Below are positions 53,049 through 61,067 of a stretch of 64,000 nt of DNA, one piece after another; positions within the stretch are counted from its first letter, which is position 1, and each line of letters begins with the position of its first letter. The DNA comes from JANMDU01 sp031375105. Its GTDB lineage: Bacteria; Pseudomonadota; Gammaproteobacteria; Burkholderiales; Burkholderiaceae_C. The translations under genes and the position numbers were made by a program. Under the pieces are notes generated by a model. The model ran no database searches and was not told where the DNA came from. It saw nothing but the letters and a program-made list of their open reading frames with translations. The stretch is from the NCBI GenBank assembly GCA_031375105.1, contig JANMHJ010000076.1, forward strand, positions 21,720 to 85,719, written 5' to 3'.

Positions 53049-54539
53049 TCACGATCTGGTGCGCGTCCGTGCCAGCGGGGGATTTCTAGCAAAGTAGCGT
53101 AGCAGGCCGCGCACGATGCCGTCTGCGAGTTGGTCTTGGTAGTCTTCGTCGCGCAGTTTTTGCTCTTCTTCTGGGTTGCTGATGAAGGCGGTTTCGATCA
53201 AGACGCTGGGGATATCAGGCGCTTTGAGCACGGCGAAGCCGGCTTGCTCTACGCGGGGTTTGTGCAGCTTGGCGAAGCTGCCGATTTCTCCGAGCACAGT
53301 GGAGCCGAGCTTTAGGCTGTCGTTGATCTGCTGGGTGGTGCTCATGTCGAGCAGGGCGCGCTGCAACTGTGCGTCTTTGGTTTGCACACTGATGCCGCCC
53401 ACGGCATCTGCGCTGTTTTCTTTCTGAGCCATGTAGCGGGCGGAGGCGCTGGATGCGCCTCTTTCGCTGAGCGCGAAGACGCTGGCACCGCGCGCGGTGG
53501 GCGTGGTGTAAGCATCGGCATGGATGCTGATGAACAAATCCGCCTGCACACGCTGCGCCTTTTGTACGCGTACATTCAGTGGCACGAAGAAATCACCATC
53601 ACGCGTGAGGAAGGCACGCATCGGGCTTCCTTTGAGGGTGGTGGCGTTGATGCGCTCGCGCAGTTTTTTGGCGACGGAGAGCACGATATCTTTCTCTTTC
53701 GTGCCTGCCGGGCCAATCGCGCCCGGGTCTTCGCCGCCATGGCCTGGGTCAAGCGCGATGATGATGAGGCGGTCTGTGGCCTTGCTTTGGGACGAATTCT
53801 TAGAGGAAAAGTCGGGTTTTGCCGCTATAGAATCTGTATTGTTTGCTATGGTTTTAGTAGTATATGACGATGAACTGTAGGCCGGGCTTGGGCGGCTGGT
53901 TTGCTGGCTGATCAAGTCTCCGAGCGGGTCTGTGCGCGGTGCGCTGGCGGCTGCGGCGGGTTGGGGTGGGGACGTTGGCGCGGGGCTCGTCTTAGCGCGT
54001 TCTTTCTCGGCGAGCAAGGCCAAAAGCGGGTCAACCGTTTCGGTGGGATACAGATCAAACACCAGCCGATGCTGATAAGCCGCAATCGGCGGCAGATTGA
54101 ACACCTGTGGCAGGGCGCTTTGCTTCAAATCAATCACCAGCCGCACCACGCCCGGCGCATTCTGCCCCACACGGATGCCGCTGATGAACGGATCGTCACT
54201 TTTCACGCTGCCCACCAGCTCGCGCAGCTGCGGCGACAACTCAATGCCTTCGATATCTACCGCTAAGCGCGGCGGGCTGGTGACGAAGAATTGCTTGGCT
54301 TTGAGCAGCCCATCGCTTTCAATCGTCACTCGGGTGTAATCCTGCGCTGGCCAGACGCGAACTCCTAAAATCGTAGCACCCCACACAATATCTGTGCCGG
54401 CTAGAAGCAGAATTAGGCTTCCAAATTGCAGTGCATCGCGGCGGGAGGAGACATAGACCTCCGTTCGCCCTGAGCTTGTCGAAGGGTTGGCCAAGGCTTC
54501 GACAAGCTGAGCCCGAACGGATGGCTCTTTATGACTCAT
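53049..54539 (-). CDS. amiC: N-acetylmuramoyl-L-alanine amidase (AmiC-type), Tat-exported
   Basis: The 496-residue amidase starts with ATGA overlap onto the tsaE stop. Residues 6-28 are encoded by a dispersed repeat. A twin-arginine signal 'SRRDALQFG' then leads a hydrophobic segment. An AMIN domain (about 60-160), a low-complexity linker and an Amidase_3 domain follow, with zinc ligands in 'DPGHGGEDPGAIG', 'TKEKD' and 'SIHADAY' and glutamate in 'VLIETAFISN'. It cleaves the amide between MurNAc and L-Ala during daughter-cell separation. The linker carries a copy of the CGTTATA repeat. Confidence 0.93.
   Translation of the reverse strand: MSHKEPSVRAQLVEALANPSTSSGRTEVYVSSRRDALQFGSLILLLAGTDIVWGATILGVRVWPAQDYTRVTIESDGLLKAKQFFVTSPPRLAVDIEGIELSPQLRELVGSVKSDDPFISGIRVGQNAPGVVRLVIDLKQSALPQVFNLPPIAAYQHRLVFDLYPTETVDPLLALLAEKERAKTSPAPTSPPQPAAAASAPRTDPLGDLISQQTSRPSPAYSSSSYTTKTIANNTDSIAAKPDFSSKNSSQSKATDRLIIIALDPGHGGEDPGAIGPAGTKEKDIVLSVAKKLRERINATTLKGSPMRAFLTRDGDFFVPLNVRVQKAQRVQADLFISIHADAYTTPTARGASVFALSERGASSASARYMAQKENSADAVGGISVQTKDAQLQRALLDMSTTQQINDSLKLGSTVLGEIGSFAKLHKPRVEQAGFAVLKAPDIPSVLIETAFISNPEEEQKLRDEDYQDQLADGIVRGLLRYFARNPPLARTRTRS
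53808..53860 (+). repeat. Dispersed CGTTATA element (diverged copy 8), in amiC linker
   Basis: 'GTCGGGTTTTGCCGCTATAG', 'AATCTG' and 'TTGCTATGGTTTTAGTAG' follow the family order. It lies in the poorly conserved linker between AMIN and amidase domains. Confidence 0.55.
54458..54524. repeat. Dispersed 'TTCGACAAGCTCAG' repeat, copy 3, inside amiC
   Basis: Two inverted 'CCGTTCG' and 'GAACGG' ends enclose 'CTGAGCTTGTCGAAGG' and 'CTTCGACAAGCTGAG'. It is in frame at the amiC 5' end and adds residues before the Tat motif. Confidence 0.9.
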
Positions 54540-55033
54540 GCCAACAGCTCCTGCCCAGTTGCAGTGAGAGCCTCCACACGCACATGGCGCGACTCATCGC
54601 CCTGCGCCGAAATATGCAACGCCAAATCTGGCAATGGCAACACGCCCCGCGCCTTCTCAGGCCACTCCACCAGCTTCAAGCCCGGGCTGGCCAGAAGATC
54701 GCGAAAGCCCGCTTCTTCAAACTCTCGCGGATCAGCAAAGCGATACAGATCGAAATGCCAGATGCTGAGCTCGCCAGTAGGCGTTTGCGCTGTGTGTGGC
54801 TCCACCACGGCATAACTTGGGCTTTTGATGCGCCCTTGCACACCCAGCGCATGCAGCAGGTGTCTGACAAATGTCGTCTTCCCAGCGCCCAGATCACCAT
54901 GCAGCTCAATCAAAGCCTGATGTACAGCAGGGCGGGCGGCCAAACGCGCGGCGAAGGTTTGCGTGGCCGTTTCATCTGGCCAGACAAGTGTTTCTACAAT
55001 CAAAGGGTGCTCACCACTCAAACCAAAATCCAT
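54536..55033 (-). CDS. tsaE: tRNA threonylcarbamoyladenosine ATPase TsaE
   Basis: The 165-residue P-loop protein with Walker A 'GDLGAGKTTFVR' and 'HFDLYRFADPREFEEAGF' is the TsaE hallmark pair. It energises the TsaBD complex that makes t6A37 on tRNAs reading ANN codons. Essential in most bacteria. The tsaE-amiC coupling (ATGA) is the usual beta-proteobacterial order. It is divergent from queG, with start regions overlapping. Confidence 0.95.
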   Translation of the reverse strand: MDFGLSGEHPLIVETLVWPDETATQTFAARLAARPAVHQALIELHGDLGAGKTTFVRHLLHALGVQGRIKSPSYAVVEPHTAQTPTGELSIWHFDLYRFADPREFEEAGFRDLLASPGLKLVEWPEKARGVLPLPDLALHISAQGDESRHVRVEALTATGQELLA

Positions 55034-56107
55034 CCTGAAGAATTCATGAACAAACTGCGCTCATGGGGCGCTGAGCTTGGATTCTCTCAAATTGGCGTGG
55101 CTACTTCTGATTTAAGCGCGGCAGAGCCTGGCTTGCTATCTTGGCTAGAGGCCGGATTCCATGGCGAGATGCACTACATGGCCAAGCATGGCATGAAGCG
55201 CGCCCGGCCTGCCGAGCTGGTGCCCGGCACACTCAGTGTGATCACGGCGCGGATGGATTATTTGCCAACGCTGCATGGCCAAGGCTGGCAAAGCATTGAA
55301 TTTGAGCGCCTCAATCGCCCCGGCGAGGCCATCGTGTCGGTGTATGCCAAAGGGCGGGATTATCACAAGGTGCTGCGAAGCCGGCTGCAAAAGCTCTCCG
55401 AGCGGATAGCGCAAGAGATTGGGCCTTTCGGCCATCGTGTATTCACCGACTCAGCGCCTGTGCTAGAAGCAGAGTTGGCAGCAAGAAGCGGTATCGGCTG
55501 GCGCGGTAAACACACTTTGATCCTCTCGCGTGAAGCGGGAAGCATGTATTTTCTGGGCGAAATCTACGTGGATATTGCGCTACCTGCTACGGATTCTGTA
55601 GCATCGCATTGCGGTAGTTGCACCAGCTGCATTGACGTTTGCCCCACACAGGCGATCATTGCACCCTACCAACTCGATGCAAGGCGCTGCATTTCGTATC
55701 TCACCATTGAGCACAGTGGCGCGATCCCGCTTGAGCTACGCCCGCTGATCGGCAATCGCATCTACGGCTGCGACGATTGTCAACTCGCCTGCCCCTGGAA
55801 TAAGTTTGCCAAACGCAGCGCCTTGCCCGATTTCGACGAACGCGCGGGCTTGTCGGGCCAGCAATTGGTGACGCTGTTTGCTTGGGGCGAGGAGCAATTT
55901 CTAAGCTACACAGAAGGCAGCGCCATCCGCCGCATCGGGCATGAAAGATGGCAGAGGAATATTGCGGTGGCGATGGGCAATGCGTTGCGAAATCCTCTTC
56001 TGGCTGCGGCAGATGCGCAGGCAATCCGGCTAATTCTGGGCAACAAAAAACCCAATGTCAGCGCTCTGGTGATGGAGCACATCGACTGGGCTTTGTTGGC
56101 TTGCTGA
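55007..56107 (+). CDS. queG: Epoxyqueuosine reductase QueG
   Basis: The 366-residue protein reduces epoxyqueuosine to queuosine in tRNA, using B12 and two 4Fe-4S clusters: 'CGSCTSCIDVCPTQAI' and 'CDDCQLACPW'. The start is GTG 55007, overlapping the divergent tsaE 5' end; ATG 55046 would give a slightly short N-terminus. The frame continues open upstream through tsaE antisense but that part is not coding. Confidence 0.93.
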   Translation: MLTTQTKIHPEEFMNKLRSWGAELGFSQIGVATSDLSAAEPGLLSWLEAGFHGEMHYMAKHGMKRARPAELVPGTLSVITARMDYLPTLHGQGWQSIEFERLNRPGEAIVSVYAKGRDYHKVLRSRLQKLSERIAQEIGPFGHRVFTDSAPVLEAELAARSGIGWRGKHTLILSREAGSMYFLGEIYVDIALPATDSVASHCGSCTSCIDVCPTQAIIAPYQLDARRCISYLTIEHSGAIPLELRPLIGNRIYGCDDCQLACPWNKFAKRSALPDFDERAGLSGQQLVTLFAWGEEQFLSYTEGSAIRRIGHERWQRNIAVAMGNALRNPLLAAADAQAIRLILGNKKPNVSALVMEHIDWALLAC

Positions 56108-56118
56108 GGAAGAAAATA

Positions 56119-56161
56119 CCAACTTTCGCGCCCTTCGCGTCCGGAAATTTGGAAGTTCGAA
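56119..56161. repeat. 'TTCGCG...CCGGAAATT' repeat, copy A
   Basis: CCAACTTTCGCGCCCTTCGC followed by 'GTCCGGAAATTTGG'. It lies between convergent queG and ppiC. Related copies flank the msrB upstream region. Confidence 0.75.
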
Positions 56162-56166
56162 GGGTG

Positions 56167-56937
56167 TTACTCCACCTTAGCCTTATCCCGCAAACCTTTC
56201 TGGTAAGCCTGCAATTTTTGCTGTTGCAGTTGCTGCGAGATTTGTGGTTTGACTTGATCCAAAGGAGGCAGCTGGGTTTCGCGCGTGTCGTCCACGCGGA
56301 TGATGTGGAAGCCGAATTGGCTTTTCACGGGTGTTTCCGTGAACTTGCCTTTGGCCAGCTTGACCATGGCTTCAGAGAATTCTTTCACGTAGCTGCTTGG
56401 CGCTGCCCAGTCCAGACTGCCGCCGTTGGCGCCTGAGCCTGGATCTTTGGAGTTTTTCTTGGCCAAATCTTCAAACTTTGCGCCTTTTTTCAGATCGGCA
56501 ATCAGCTTGACGGCATCAGCTTCTTTTTCCACCAAAATGTGGCGAGCGAGGAATTCTTTACCGCCATTGGCTGCGGCAAACTTGTCGTATTCGGCCTTGA
56601 TGTCAGCTTCTGAGACCGGATTCTTCTTCTGGTATTCACCAAACAGAGCGCGGATCAACACGACCTGGCGGGCTTGTTCCATTTGGCTTTTGTATTCGTC
56701 GCTGCCATCCAAGCCCATTTTGGTGGCTTCTTGCATGAAGACTTCGCGGTTGATCACTTCTTCTTTGATCTGGACTTGGATATCTGGTGTGACCGGGCGG
56801 CCTTGGGAGGCAACTTGCTTGACCAGCTCATCCACGCGGCTGGTGGGCACGGGTTTGCCGTTCACGATGGCTAGGTTTTGCGCCATGGCAACGGTTGCCA
56901 GCAGGCTCAGGGCGAGGGCAGATAACTTCAACTTCAT
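56167..56937 (-). CDS. Periplasmic parvulin-type peptidyl-prolyl isomerase
   Basis: The 256-residue protein has a signal peptide ending 'AMAQ', an SurA-like helical N-domain and a rotamase domain at about 130-220 ('ARHILVEKEADAVKLIADLKKGAKFEDLAKKNSKDPG', 'KSQFGFHIIRVDD'). It catalyses proline isomerisation for secreted proteins. It is third in the yciB-bolA-ppiC run common in Burkholderiales. Confidence 0.92.
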   Translation of the reverse strand: MKLKLSALALSLLATVAMAQNLAIVNGKPVPTSRVDELVKQVASQGRPVTPDIQVQIKEEVINREVFMQEATKMGLDGSDEYKSQMEQARQVVLIRALFGEYQKKNPVSEADIKAEYDKFAAANGGKEFLARHILVEKEADAVKLIADLKKGAKFEDLAKKNSKDPGSGANGGSLDWAAPSSYVKEFSEAMVKLAKGKFTETPVKSQFGFHIIRVDDTRETQLPPLDQVKPQISQQLQQQKLQAYQKGLRDKAKVE

Positions 56938-56958
56938 GGGAGTCTTCCTGTAAAAAAA

Positions 56959-57225
56959 TCAAATCACAACTTCAATGGCCAGAGCATGCAAACCACGCTC
57001 TAAAAAGCCTTGGCACGCATCATACACAAGCCGATGCGCAGCCACTCGGCTTTTGCCTGTAAACAAAGGTGAAGCAATGCGCACGCGAAGATGTGTGCCA
57101 AAGCCCATGCCCTCCGGGTTGCCCGAATGGCCAGCATGCGCAGCTGACTCATCCAGCACTTCGAGCTGCGTGGTCTGCAATTGTTCCTGCAAATGCCGCT
57201 GCACTTCTTGCGCAGTGGCGATCAT
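56959..57225 (-). CDS. BolA family protein
   Basis: The 88-residue protein has the BolA fold order: 'LEVLDESAAHAGHSG' with the conserved His region, and 'LRVRIASPLFTGKSRVAAHRLVYDA'. BolA proteins act with monothiol glutaredoxins in Fe-S trafficking. The start overlaps the yciB stop (ATGA), and ppiC follows 21 bp later. Confidence 0.93.
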   Translation of the reverse strand: MIATAQEVQRHLQEQLQTTQLEVLDESAAHAGHSGNPEGMGFGTHLRVRIASPLFTGKSRVAAHRLVYDACQGFLERGLHALAIEVVI

Positions 57226-57758
57226 TCTTCATCTTCCTTGGGCAGGTATTTGGCGATATAGAAGCCCTGCGCCACCAAAAATACGATTGGAAAGGCATAG
57301 CCCCAGAGCTTGAAATTGACCCACTCGTCAGTGGTGTAAGAATAGGCCACGAAAGCATTCAGCGCGGCCATGAAGAAGGTGTAAGCCACCCAAGCCACGG
57401 TAAGATTGCGCCAAATTTGCTCCGGCAGGCTGAGCGTGTTGCCCAGCATCATGCGCAGGAAATTCTTGCGAAAGCCCCACAGACCAATGGCCAACGCCAA
57501 GCCCATCGCGGTGTAAAGCACGGTGGGCTTGATTTTCATGAAGCGCTCGTCATGAAGCAGCAATGTCAAAGCGCCAAAACCGAGCACCAAACCCATCGTG
57601 ACTTTTTGAATCATCTGCAAACGGCCTTCGAGCTTGTAGAGAATGGCCATTTGCACGATGGTGGCCACCATGATCACGCCCGTGGCCACATAGATGTCGT
57701 ACATCTTGTAAGCGCCGAAAAACAGCAGAATCGGCAGGAAATCGAGAAGTTGCTTCAT
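57222..57758 (-). CDS. yciB: Septation protein A / YciB inner-membrane protein
   Basis: The 178-residue polytopic protein starts 'MKQLLDFLPILLFFGAYKMYDIYVATGVIM', diagnostic for YciB/IspZ, with five hydrophobic helices. It is linked to cell envelope and division. I use ATG 57758; a TTG 12 bp upstream is possible. A CGTTATA repeat sits just upstream. Confidence 0.95.
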   Translation of the reverse strand: MKQLLDFLPILLFFGAYKMYDIYVATGVIMVATIVQMAILYKLEGRLQMIQKVTMGLVLGFGALTLLLHDERFMKIKPTVLYTAMGLALAIGLWGFRKNFLRMMLGNTLSLPEQIWRNLTVAWVAYTFFMAALNAFVAYSYTTDEWVNFKLWGYAFPIVFLVAQGFYIAKYLPKEDEE

Positions 57759-57765
57759 TTTTTGG

Positions 57766-57820
57766 GTCAAATCGGCCTGTAGCCGTTATAAATAGGGCGT
57801 AGAGTGCTATCAATTTTATA
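57766..57820 (+). repeat. Dispersed CGTTATA element (copy 9), intergenic
   Basis: 'CAAATCGGCCTGTAGCCG' then 'TTATAAATAGGGCGTAG' and 'AGTGCTATCAATTTTATA'. It fills the gap between msrB and yciB, just before the yciB start. Confidence 0.85.
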
Positions 57821-57838
57821 CTAACGCGAGACCAAGGT

Positions 57839-58252
57839 TTAGGCGGGTTTGAAATCCAGCGAAGCGGAGTTCATGCAATAGCGCAGCCCGGTGGGCGCAG
57901 GGCCGTCTGGGAACACATGGCCCATGTGTGCGCCGCAATCCGCGCAATGCACTTCGGTGCGCTTCATAAACAAAATGCCATCGACCTTCTCGCCCACCGC
58001 GTCGTTCGACAGTGGCTTGAAGAACGACGGCCAGCCCGTGCCGCTGTCGAATTTTGTATCAGAGGCGAAAAGCGGCTTGCCGCAGCAAATGCAGGCATAG
58101 GTGCCGGCTTGCTTGTTGTCAGCATATTTACCAGTGAAAGCGCGTTCGGTGGATTCATGCCTTGTCACGTCGAAAGCGAGTGGCTCAGCGCCTTTCGCTT
58201 TGAGCTCAGTGCGCCATTGGTCGTCTGTTTTTTGGATTTTGAAGGGGGTCAT
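57839..58252 (-). CDS. msrB: Methionine-R-sulfoxide reductase MsrB
   Basis: The 137-residue protein has zinc CxxC pairs 'CICC' and 'CADC', 'DTKFDSGTGWPSFF' and the catalytic cysteine in 'RYCMNSASL'. It repairs methionine-R-sulfoxide using thioredoxin. I use ATG 58252; upstream extension runs into repeats. Confidence 0.95.
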   Translation of the reverse strand: MTPFKIQKTDDQWRTELKAKGAEPLAFDVTRHESTERAFTGKYADNKQAGTYACICCGKPLFASDTKFDSGTGWPSFFKPLSNDAVGEKVDGILFMKRTEVHCADCGAHMGHVFPDGPAPTGLRYCMNSASLDFKPA

Positions 58253-58286
58253 GATGGGTATTTTGTTGGTTAGAAAAGAGAAATCA

Positions 58287-58316
58287 AATTTCCGGACGCG
58301 AAAGTTACGCGAAAAG
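58287..58316. repeat. 'TTCGCG...CCGGAAATT' repeat, copy B
   Basis: AATTTCCGGACGCGAAAG then 'TTACGCGAAAA', inverted relative to copies A and C. With copy C it brackets about 90 AT-rich bp upstream of msrB. Confidence 0.75.
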
Positions 58317-58403
58317 AAAACCAAAAAGAAAGAAAGAAGAAAAATGGAGGTTCGAAGGAATGGCAGATTCGTAGAAACCTAATTTTGTATTTCTTTCTCG
58401 GTA

Positions 58404-58453
58404 TTTTTCGCGTCTTTCGCGTAACTTTCGCGTCTTTCGCGCCCGGAAGTTGG
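58404..58453. repeat. 'TTCGCG...CCGGAA' repeat, copy C
   Basis: Repeated 'TTTCGCGT' units ending in 'TCTTTCGCGCCCGGAAGTT'. It is the inverse of copy B, so a selO-msrB transcript could fold into a long stem here. It lies 10 bp beyond the selO stop. Confidence 0.75.
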
Positions 58454-58463
58454 TCTTAAAGCA

Positions 58464-59951
58464 TCAAGAAGAACAAGAAATCTCAATCGTAGAGGCCCAG
58501 TCGGGCGGGAAAGTTGCGTAGGACTCCATGCCATCTTTCTCCGCAAATGGCGCTTCCAGCAGCGATTGCAAGCGCTCCAGCTCTTCGAGATCTTTGAGTT
58601 TCGCTGCGCGGATGGCTTGTTCGCCCAGATGGTTTCGCAAGACGTAGGCAGGGTTGGTTTTAAGCATCAAATCGGCATCTGCCCGTTGTATTACGCGCGT
58701 AGTATGCTCCTGAAATGATAGTAACCACGCGTCAAACGCAGCGCGGTCAAGGAACAAATCGCGTACCGGATCGTATGGCTTGGCAGCAGTTGCATGGCTG
58801 TTATGGCTCGCCACCGCGTGGCTCAAGCGCCGCCAGAAAATCGTGTAATCCACTTTGCCAGCGGCCAGCAGCTTCAAAATGCCTTCGATCAAGGCTTTGG
58901 AAGCCTCCGTGGCTGGCGATTCAGGCAAACCTAGCTTGGCCAGCATGCGTGCATGCAGCTCTTGGGGGAAGAGGGTTTTGTAAGGCTCCAGCGCGGCCAC
59001 GGCTTCATCGGGCTCGCCATCGGGTGAAATCAGTGGCAGCAGAGCTTGGCCGAGGCAAAACAAATTCCAGTAAGCGATATTGGGCTGCTTGTTGTAGGCG
59101 TAGCGGCCTCGGTCGTCCGAATGGTTGCAAATGTGGTTCGGGTCAAAGGCATCGAGGAACTGGAAGGGGCCGTAATCCATCGTGAGGCCCAGGATGCTCA
59201 TGTTGTCGGTGTTCATCACGCCATGGCAAAAACCCACTGCTTGCCATTGGGCGATCATCTTGGCTGTGCGTTCGCTCACGGCTTGGAGCAAGGCGGCATA
59301 CGGGTTCTTGGCTTCCTTGCAATCGGGGTAGAAGCGCTGAATGACATAGTCGGCCAGCGTTTTGAGCTCTTCAGTCATCCCGTTATAAGCAAAGTGCTCA
59401 AAATGCCCAAAGCGAATGAAGCTCGGTGCCACGCGGGTCACCACCGCTGCCGTCTCGATCTCTTCCCGGCGAATCGGCGCATCCGAGCCTGTCACGCAGA
59501 GTGCCCGCGTGGTCGGAATACCCAAACCATGCATCGCCTCCGAGCACAAAAACTCTCTGATCGAGCTGCGCAGCACAGCTCGCCCATCGCCCATGCGCGA
59601 GTAAGGCGTGCGCCCCGCGCCCTTGAGCTGAATTTCTTGCGGCTGGTTCTGCGCATCACGCATTTCGCCCAACAATATCGCCCGCCCATCGCCAAGTTGC
59701 CCAGCCCACTGACCAAACTGATGCCCGCTGTAAACCGAAGCCAGCGGCTGGCTGCCGGGGAGCAGGTCGTTGCCGGTAAGAGCTTGCAAAGCTTCGTTGC
59801 GCTCCAGCCAGTTGTCTTCCAGCCCTAGAGCCTTCGCCATGGTGCGGCTGCTGCCAACCCAGTAAGGCGATGGCATGGGCTGGGCGTTGAGGTTCGTGTA
59901 GAAGCTTTCGCCCAATTGGGCGAAGCTTTGGTGGTCAGGGGAAAACTGCAT
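58464..59951 (-). CDS. selO: Protein adenylyltransferase SelO (YdiU)
   Basis: The 495-residue pseudokinase-fold protein has 'SVYSGHQFGQWAGQLGDGRA', 'GAGRTPYSRMGDGRAVLRSSIREFL', 'GVMNTDNMSILGLTMDYGPF' and 'NPAYVLRNHLGE', all SelO hallmarks. SelO transfers AMP to Ser/Thr/Tyr on proteins in redox stress. The family's C-terminal cysteine is present near the end. A CGTTATA repeat is in frame near residues 411-431. msrB, downstream in the same direction, fits a redox-repair pairing. Confidence 0.95.
   Translation of the reverse strand: MQFSPDHQSFAQLGESFYTNLNAQPMPSPYWVGSSRTMAKALGLEDNWLERNEALQALTGNDLLPGSQPLASVYSGHQFGQWAGQLGDGRAILLGEMRDAQNQPQEIQLKGAGRTPYSRMGDGRAVLRSSIREFLCSEAMHGLGIPTTRALCVTGSDAPIRREEIETAAVVTRVAPSFIRFGHFEHFAYNGMTEELKTLADYVIQRFYPDCKEAKNPYAALLQAVSERTAKMIAQWQAVGFCHGVMNTDNMSILGLTMDYGPFQFLDAFDPNHICNHSDDRGRYAYNKQPNIAYWNLFCLGQALLPLISPDGEPDEAVAALEPYKTLFPQELHARMLAKLGLPESPATEASKALIEGILKLLAAGKVDYTIFWRRLSHAVASHNSHATAAKPYDPVRDLFLDRAAFDAWLLSFQEHTTRVIQRADADLMLKTNPAYVLRNHLGEQAIRAAKLKDLEELERLQSLLEAPFAEKDGMESYATFPPDWASTIEISCSS
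58660..58720 (+). repeat. Dispersed CGTTATA element (copy 10), inside selO
   Basis: 'CAAATCGGCATCTGCCCG' then 'TTGTATTACGCGCGTAGT' and 'ATGCTCCTGAAATGATAG'. It replaces part of a variable loop of SelO while keeping the frame. Confidence 0.75.
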
Positions 59952-59989
59952 GGAAGCATTGTCCCAGAAGGTGAAAGAGCTTGTTTACT

Positions 59990-60042
59990 ATGGATTTCAT
60001 AGCACTCTGCGCACAGGGTATGCCGGGCAGAGGCAATTTTTG
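59990..60042 (-). repeat. Dispersed CGTTATA element (copy 11), intergenic
   Basis: Reverse orientation, with 'GCCTCTGCCCGGCATAC' and 'TGTGCGCAGAGTGCTATG'. It lies between the selO start and the stop of the metallo-hydrolase gene. Confidence 0.75.
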
Positions 60043-60093
60043 CGTGAATTTCTTACTACTTGAGCTTGCTCGAATGGTCTGCACCTCGTCAAC

Positions 60094-61005
60094 TTACTGC
60101 GCAAGGTGCAATGCTTGACCTGGTTCCAGTACGATGGCTTTTGTTCTAGGTGCCATCTTTTTGACTGCATCCAAAAACCGCTCCGGCGTGCCGTCGTAAG
60201 ACAAAATAAAGCTATCGGTAAACCAACTGCCTTTAAACCGGTAATGAATTGGCACTGCCACCTCTGCGCCAATGAGGCCTGCCAGCTCAGCCGCCTGTTC
60301 AGCATTCATAACGACCTGCTCACCCAATACGCGAAGGCCATTGACAGACAGTAAAGCTAGTTGGATTGAGGGAAATCGCTGCGGCAATTCACGCAACTCA
60401 GGAATCAATTTCGAGTCGCCACCAAAGTACACCGTCGAACCGTTGGCTTGAATCAAGAAGGTGATCTCTGGCACCTTATGGGCAGCCGGTGCTGCGGTGA
60501 TGGTCAGCGGACCGACTGAGACAGCTTCCCAAGGTTTTAGCTCTCGCACATTGGTGAAACCTGCAGCGCGGGCTGCTTGTGCCATATCTGGTCCCACAAA
60601 AAACGGAACTGCTTTGTCGGGGTATCGCGTCATCGTCTCGATGTCAAAATGATCGTAGTGGGCGTGGCTCGCCACAATAGCGGTTAATTGGGGCAATTGC
60701 TCCACTGACATGGCCAGTGGCTCACCTTGGTGGTAATGTAGTTTTTCGCTGAACCATGGATCCGTCAACACCTTGGCATTTCCAAAATCCAGCAACACAG
60801 ACGCGTGAGCGATCCGCGTCACACTAAAGCCAGCTTTGACACCGCTGGGTGAAGTGCGCAGTGCAACTGACCGCGCGGCTGGGGCGTCGCCTGTGCGCAC
60901 AGGCGCTGGCTCAAGAGGTGCGAAAAAAAATGAGGCCGCCAGAGCTGCAGCAGCAAAAATAAGGACAAGAGCTGCTATCACCAGCCGGCGAAGATGGAGT
61001 GTCAT
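60094..61005 (-). CDS. Metallo-beta-lactamase-fold hydrolase with N-terminal membrane anchor
   Basis: The 303-residue protein has a signal-anchor (residues 4-26), then the zinc motif 'SHAHYDHFD' and further ligands in 'APAAHKVP', 'YFGGDS' and the final 'IHYRF'. It resembles the UlaG/NAPE-PLD-like branch. I take ATG 61005, preceded by AAAGG. It probably acts on a lactone or phosphodiester facing the periplasm. Confidence 0.85.
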   Translation of the reverse strand: MTLHLRRLVIAALVLIFAAAALAASFFFAPLEPAPVRTGDAPAARSVALRTSPSGVKAGFSVTRIAHASVLLDFGNAKVLTDPWFSEKLHYHQGEPLAMSVEQLPQLTAIVASHAHYDHFDIETMTRYPDKAVPFFVGPDMAQAARAAGFTNVRELKPWEAVSVGPLTITAAPAAHKVPEITFLIQANGSTVYFGGDSKLIPELRELPQRFPSIQLALLSVNGLRVLGEQVVMNAEQAAELAGLIGAEVAVPIHYRFKGSWFTDSFILSYDGTPERFLDAVKKMAPRTKAIVLEPGQALHLAQ

Positions 61006-61067
61006 GGGGAGCCTTTCAGAAAAAACCATGGTGAGTGGATTCTGGTTGGCTCAAAGCTCGATGTCAT

